DNA of 64,000 nt from Gracilinema caldarium DSM 7334 (GTDB taxonomy: Bacteria > Spirochaetota > Spirochaetia > Treponematales > Breznakiellaceae), in contig NC_015732.1 of assembly GCF_000219725.1 (NCBI RefSeq), positions 2,108,001-2,172,000 on the forward strand, read 5' to 3'. Below, in pieces: positions 60,149 to 64,000 of the stretch (positions are counted from its first letter, which is position 1; each line of letters starts with the position of its first letter). The notes under the pieces were generated by a model. That model worked only from the letters and a program-made list of their open reading frames with translations. It was not told the origin of the DNA and did not search any database. Made by a program: the position numbers and the translations under genes.

Positions 60149-60736
60149 ATGACTCAAAAACGCCCCAAGACCCGTCTTGAACGATTTTTGTCCCAACTTA
60201 TGCTTGTCTTTATTGTGATTCTTCTGATTATTGGCATCCTTGCCCTCATGCAGGCTACCTTGCATCCCTTTGATCCGGTGGTTTCGAAGGCAGAGCTAAC
60301 CCTCAGTACCCTGGATAAAACCTTAGACAGTTCCCTTTTCTCAGGGGTATCTCTGGGCACCATCGTGGTAATTCTTTCAATTCTCACCTTATCCATGGCT
60401 GGTCAGGGCGTACATAAACGGCAGTACATGGTATCCTATTGGCGGGGTATCCTTTCATCGCTTATCTTCTTTGTGTCCGATGCTTTTTATCGATATGTCA
60501 GATCCCAGGGAATGCTCTATTACTCCGCCTCCCTCGCACTCTTTATTGTCCTAATGCTTATATTAGTGGAAATTATTTCCCGATGGGGATCGGTTACCGA
60601 AGAACGGGAACGGCGGACCGAACTACTTGCTTCTATAGTGTCTGGTTTAAGTTTCGGACTTCTCATTCAGGCCTTTGAAGCTTTTATAGCTATAGCAAAA
60701 GCTAAAGTGCCGGAATTATTACATGTATTCATGTAG
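60149..60736 (+). CDS. Hypothetical integral membrane protein
   Basis: 195 residues with about four to five predicted membrane helices: FLSQLMLVFIVILLIIGILA, VSLGTIVVILSILTLSM, GILSSLIFFVSDAFYRYV and YYSASLALFIVLMLILVEII. I do not recognise the family. GGAG 8 nt before the ATG is a good signal, and the gene begins 5 bp after the Crp-type regulator, so it belongs to the same operon. No catalytic motif is visible. Confidence 0.75.
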   Translation: MTQKRPKTRLERFLSQLMLVFIVILLIIGILALMQATLHPFDPVVSKAELTLSTLDKTLDSSLFSGVSLGTIVVILSILTLSMAGQGVHKRQYMVSYWRGILSSLIFFVSDAFYRYVRSQGMLYYSASLALFIVLMLILVEIISRWGSVTEERERRTELLASIVSGLSFGLLIQAFEAFIAIAKAKVPELLHVFM

Positions 60737-60751
60737 CAAGTTAGGTACATC

Positions 60752-60970
60752 ATGAACCTGCAGGAACTGTTACAATTATTACCCAGGGTGCTCACTTCCT
60801 GGGAAGTGCTGGGCGTTACGGTTGTTCTTGTTATGTATTTCTTTCTGGTTTTTTATGTCGCCCGGCTCTACAGCCGCCCTAAGTCATTTTCCATGATGGC
60901 CTCACCAAAAAAGCCCGCTAAAACGAAGCCTGAAACCAAGGCTCCCGCTGAACCGGAAGTCGAAGATTGA
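60752..60970 (+). CDS. Small membrane protein
   Basis: 72 residues: one membrane helix (VLGVTVVLVMYFFLVFYVA) followed by a basic, Lys/Pro-rich tail (KSFSMMASPKKPAKTKPETK). It lies 15 bp after the preceding membrane gene on the same strand and is the last gene of the cluster. No family recognised. Its form suggests a membrane-tethered partner of the preceding protein; this is inference. Confidence 0.65.
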   Translation: MNLQELLQLLPRVLTSWEVLGVTVVLVMYFFLVFYVARLYSRPKSFSMMASPKKPAKTKPETKAPAEPEVED

Positions 60971-61065
60971 TGGGACTTATGGTTGAGTGCAACCGTGAGT
61001 CCCCAATGTTCGAGCCGCCAGGATATCCGATACACCGGCCACCATGGTCCCTGATATACCAGCTA

Positions 61066-62790
61066 TTAGGAACCTGTTGGACAAGTCCGACAAACTGCTA
61101 GGGTCCCCTTCCAGAGGGGATTTTTACTATATCGCAGGGTGCCTTTTTGTAAGAGCGCCAGGAAGGCCCGTCGAGCTTCTTCCCGGGAAAGATCAAGATG
61201 TTCTTGTTTCGATACCCAGTCTGCAGCTTCGTTCAGGGTAAAAAAACGGGGATTCCGGTGGATGAGCCGTACCAGGGCCTGTGCTTCCCGCCAGGTTTTT
61301 TGGGCTGTGCCGGAACAGATATCGCAGGAATGTTCATCCCCCGTACAGGTCGCCGGGCCTGAACCATACTCAGCGGTATGGGATGCCTCGTCCTGTACCG
61401 CAGTGCATTCAGGGCCGACTGAGACCTGTGAACCTTTGATCTCCCCCGGACCGATACCCGTGAGCTGGGCCAAGAGCTGTTCCCGCCTGCACTGTTCCAT
61501 ATTGTTACCGTATTCAGCCATAGGGCCGGTACGCATTGCATCTTCCGGTCCCCAGAGCAGAACTGCTGTTGAGGGCTTCCCGTCCCGGCCAGCCCGGCCC
61601 GCTTCCTGCAGGTAGGCTTCTACCAGGTCGGGGCAATCAAAATGTATCACCGTGCGGATGTTACTTTTATCTACTCCCATCCCATAGGCGCAGGTTGCAA
61701 CCAGAACCCCTATGCTGCTCGAGAAAAACCAATCTTCGACAGCCCGTTTTTCTTCCCGTTCAAGTCCCGCATGGTAGAAGTAGATATCTCTGCTCCCCAG
61801 GGTATGCCGAAGTGACCGGGCCAACTGTTCTGTCCGGGACCGGGAACTGCAGAATACAATAGCCGGCCGCTGAAGCACCCGTAAGAGGTGCCGCAGAGCC
61901 GCTTCTTTTGCCAGGGTCCGGATAATTCGATAGCTGATATTCGGACGGTCAGGGTTCCCCATGACCAGATGGGCTTCTCCATCATGAAAGATGTAGTGAC
62001 GGATCTTTTCGAGAATCTGGGGGCTTGCAGTGGCGGTAAAGGCTGTAAGAAGGGGTGCCTTGAGATCCGCCAGTATCTCCCCAAGTTCAAGATAGGCAGG
62101 CCGAAAACTCTCCCCCCACTGGCTCACACAGTGGGCTTCATCAATAACAATGTGAGCAATCTGGGCATCTTTAAGCATCCGCCTGACCGGAGCAATTTTC
62201 AGAACCTCCGGGTTTGCAATGATAAAGGTATTTGCAGGGCGTTGCAGGATCCTTGCAATCTCTGCCCGTTCTGCCTCTGTCTGGTTCCCCCGAAGCAGGA
62301 CCACCGGTGTCCCCTGACTGCGAAGGCGCCGTTCCTGATCCGCCATGAGTGCCAGAATGGGAAAAATAACGAGGGTAGGCCAGGCAAGGATCCGGGCGGG
62401 CAGCTGGAAACAGAGGGATTTCCCTGCACCGGTGGGCAGAATCACGATTTGCCGCCCATAACCTGACCAGGTTTCCTGGTCAGTATCAGCCGGCGTACCA
62501 GCAACCAGCGTCTCATCAGCCGACGCACCATCAATCTGAATTTCGTGGCCCCCTTCCTCGAGATCCACCAGGTGGGTTTGTTCCACTGCGTTCCGGCCAA
62601 TAAAAGGGATCCCCGCAGTACGGGCCGCCTCAAGGATATTGGCAATCACGAGGCGCTGGTAGGGAAAGAGATAGCTGAGTCCCGTTTCCGCCAGGCCCTG
62701 GTCAATCAGTGCTTCGATTGAATAATCGACTTGGCTCATCATCTGCTCGGTGATCGACTGCTCTCCGGCATCTTTTTGTTTGATGCCCAT
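61066..62790 (-). CDS. recQ: RecQ-type ATP-dependent DNA helicase
   Basis: 574 residues from the chosen ATG. Walker A is ILPTGAGKSLCFQLPA at about 117-132, motif II HIVIDEAHCVSQWGESFRPA, motif III AFTATASP, motif VI QEAGRAGRDGKPSTAVLLW, followed by a RecQ zinc region whose cysteines are seen in MEQCRRE and SCDICSG. Low-complexity insertions of about 40-50 residues lie directly before Walker A (about 62-112, rich in Asp/Glu/Thr) and inside the zinc region (about 455-505). No HRDC domain is evident. It unwinds DNA during repair. GGGGGAAAG before this ATG supports it over one 39 bp upstream. Confidence 0.9.
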   Translation of the reverse strand: MGIKQKDAGEQSITEQMMSQVDYSIEALIDQGLAETGLSYLFPYQRLVIANILEAARTAGIPFIGRNAVEQTHLVDLEEGGHEIQIDGASADETLVAGTPADTDQETWSGYGRQIVILPTGAGKSLCFQLPARILAWPTLVIFPILALMADQERRLRSQGTPVVLLRGNQTEAERAEIARILQRPANTFIIANPEVLKIAPVRRMLKDAQIAHIVIDEAHCVSQWGESFRPAYLELGEILADLKAPLLTAFTATASPQILEKIRHYIFHDGEAHLVMGNPDRPNISYRIIRTLAKEAALRHLLRVLQRPAIVFCSSRSRTEQLARSLRHTLGSRDIYFYHAGLEREEKRAVEDWFFSSSIGVLVATCAYGMGVDKSNIRTVIHFDCPDLVEAYLQEAGRAGRDGKPSTAVLLWGPEDAMRTGPMAEYGNNMEQCRREQLLAQLTGIGPGEIKGSQVSVGPECTAVQDEASHTAEYGSGPATCTGDEHSCDICSGTAQKTWREAQALVRLIHRNPRFFTLNEAADWVSKQEHLDLSREEARRAFLALLQKGTLRYSKNPLWKGTLAVCRTCPTGS

Positions 62791-63012
62791 TATGCTTTCC
62801 CCCTTGTTTTTTTGGTTTTCTGCACGCACTTCTGTATGCCATACTGCTTGGCCGTTACCTCAGCCCACTAGACATGAATAGGTTGCATATAGTACTATGG
62901 GTTATCATATTTTTGCGTTAAATCCCGCAGTAAGCGTTAATAGTCCTGTAATCCATCTACTTGTCTATTGGCCTACCCAGCGCTCCGTCGGGAATTTGCG
63001 CCAAGGACGTAC

Positions 63013-64000
63013 ATGACAACGACAAATACTCTCACCTTTGACGATTTCGGTTTATCCGAACGGGTGCTCTCTGCTGTAAAGGCAAAGGGTTTCATCGCTC
63101 CCAGCTCCATCCAGGCACTGGCTCTGCCCCGGCTTTTGGCCGATGAAGGGCACCTTATTGCCAAGGCCAGGACCGGCACCGGCAAGACCGCCGCCTTCGG
63201 TATCCCCCTGGTGGAACGGCTTACAACTCCATCCCAAAAACCCAAGGCCCTTATTCTTACCCCGACCCGGGAACTTGCCCTGCAGGTCGCCCAGGAAATT
63301 AAGTCCCTTGCTGGTGGGCCCTTCCCACGGATTGCCGCTGTCTATGGCGGTGCTTCCATCGGTCCCCAGCTCCGGGATCTAAACCATGGCGTGGAAATCG
63401 TCGTCGGCACCCCGGGCCGTGTTATGGACCATCTGGACCGGGGTTCTCTGGATCTTTCCGAGGTAGACTGGTTTATTCTTGATGAAGCGGACGAAATGCT
63501 CGATATGGGCTTTTTTGAGGATGTGGAAGCGATCCTTTCCAAGACAAAAAGCGACCGCCGGGTTGCCCTTTTTTCCGCTACCATGCCTGATGCGATACTG
63601 GCTCTGGTCAAACGCCATATCGGTGAGTTTGATATCGTAGAGGATAAGGCTTCTCTGGAAGAAAAACCCGCTGTCGACCAGTATTACCTTCTCCTCCGCA
63701 AAGAAGACCGGCTCGAAGCTCTGCGGCGCATTATCGATGGGGCGGACGATTTTTACGGTCTTGTCTTTTGCGCTACCAAGGCTGAAACCGATGAACTGGC
63801 CCGCCGGCTCGTGGAAAATGGCTATGGCGCCGAAGCCATTCACGGGGACCTGTCCCAGGAAGGCCGCGAACGGACTCTGCGCCGTTTCCGCTCCCGGATG
63901 ACCACAATTCTCGTGGCCACCGACGTTGCCGCCCGGGGTATCGATGTGGAACGGCTCACCCATGTGATCAACTGGGACCTCCCGAATGACCGGGAAACCT
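63013..64000 (+). CDS. DEAD-box ATP-dependent RNA helicase (cut by window end)
   Basis: The frame runs from ATG 63013 to the window end, 329 codons without a stop. The DEAD-box motifs appear in order: Q motif FDDFGLSERVLSAVKAKGF to PSSIQALALP, AKARTGTGKTAAF (I), PTRELA (Ia), TPGRV (Ib), DEADEMLD (II), SATMP (III), then ATDVAARGIDV (V). Motif VI and the C-terminal region lie outside the window. It remodels RNA in ribosome assembly or decay. AAGGA 7 nt before the ATG supports the start. It is transcribed divergently from the RecQ-type gene. Confidence 0.95.
   Translation, partial: MTTTNTLTFDDFGLSERVLSAVKAKGFIAPSSIQALALPRLLADEGHLIAKARTGTGKTAAFGIPLVERLTTPSQKPKALILTPTRELALQVAQEIKSLAGGPFPRIAAVYGGASIGPQLRDLNHGVEIVVGTPGRVMDHLDRGSLDLSEVDWFILDEADEMLDMGFFEDVEAILSKTKSDRRVALFSATMPDAILALVKRHIGEFDIVEDKASLEEKPAVDQYYLLLRKEDRLEALRRIIDGADDFYGLVFCATKAETDELARRLVENGYGAEAIHGDLSQEGRERTLRRFRSRMTTILVATDVAARGIDVERLTHVINWDLPNDRET

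Overview
The window looks like chromosomal DNA of a spirochaete, probably a Treponema/Spirochaeta relative. The basis is the style of the proteins (sugar-binding protein with an ASGQKE-type mature start, numerous sensor kinases, chemotaxis receptor, GntR-LacI hybrid regulators). No rRNA or other taxonomic marker is present, so this is inference. Base composition is uneven: mid-GC housekeeping genes, AT-rich regulator regions, and a mosaic cas operon.

1-16.5 kb is a glycan-utilisation region, mostly on the minus strand. It holds a sugar ABC transporter operon ending in a GH38 alpha-mannosidase (cut by the window start) with its GntR-LacI regulator, a PAP2 phosphatase lipoprotein with an autotransporter-type strand repeat, and a large GH2 beta-galactosidase co-transcribed with a second GntR-LacI regulator. 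Both regulators have palindromes inside well-formed promoters. Then come a YjdF-like membrane protein, a decayed ERCC4-type nuclease gene, a Sir2 deacylase and small unknown genes.

16.5-35.3 kb is the accessory core. A transposon graveyard (rve-type transposase remnant, IS66 remnant) abuts a type I-C CRISPR array of 91 repeats by my count. The array is split by a 1649-bp IS5-like element whose removal restores an exact 34-nt spacer, and it contains a roughly 1-kb internal segmental duplication. It is transcribed on the minus strand from an AT-rich leader next to cas2. The cas operon reads cas3-cas5c-cas8c-cas7-cas4-cas1-cas2. Its first gene is a fusion: an N-terminal HTH-WYL-WCX regulator joined in frame to a complete HD/helicase Cas3. 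A perfect 9-bp inverted repeat lies in the -35 region of the operon promoter, so the nuclease-helicase may repress its own operon. Composition changes at the fusion junction and inside cas8c, suggesting recombination built this operon. A wrecked GH13 alpha-glucosidase gene lies upstream.

35.3-64 kb is mostly housekeeping: tyrS, Uma2-family protein, GH20 hexosaminidase, EamA transporter plus cupin, msrB, uvrB, a PAS histidine kinase, an MBL hydrolase, rpmB, an acyltransferase/DUF6320 pair, an O-acetylhomoserine sulfhydrylase, a chemotaxis receptor, lon, a cache sensor kinase, a glycosyltransferase-HAD-Crp-membrane gene cluster, a RecQ-type helicase and the start of a DEAD-box helicase (cut by the window end). 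Several otherwise conserved enzymes carry low-complexity hydrophilic insertions.
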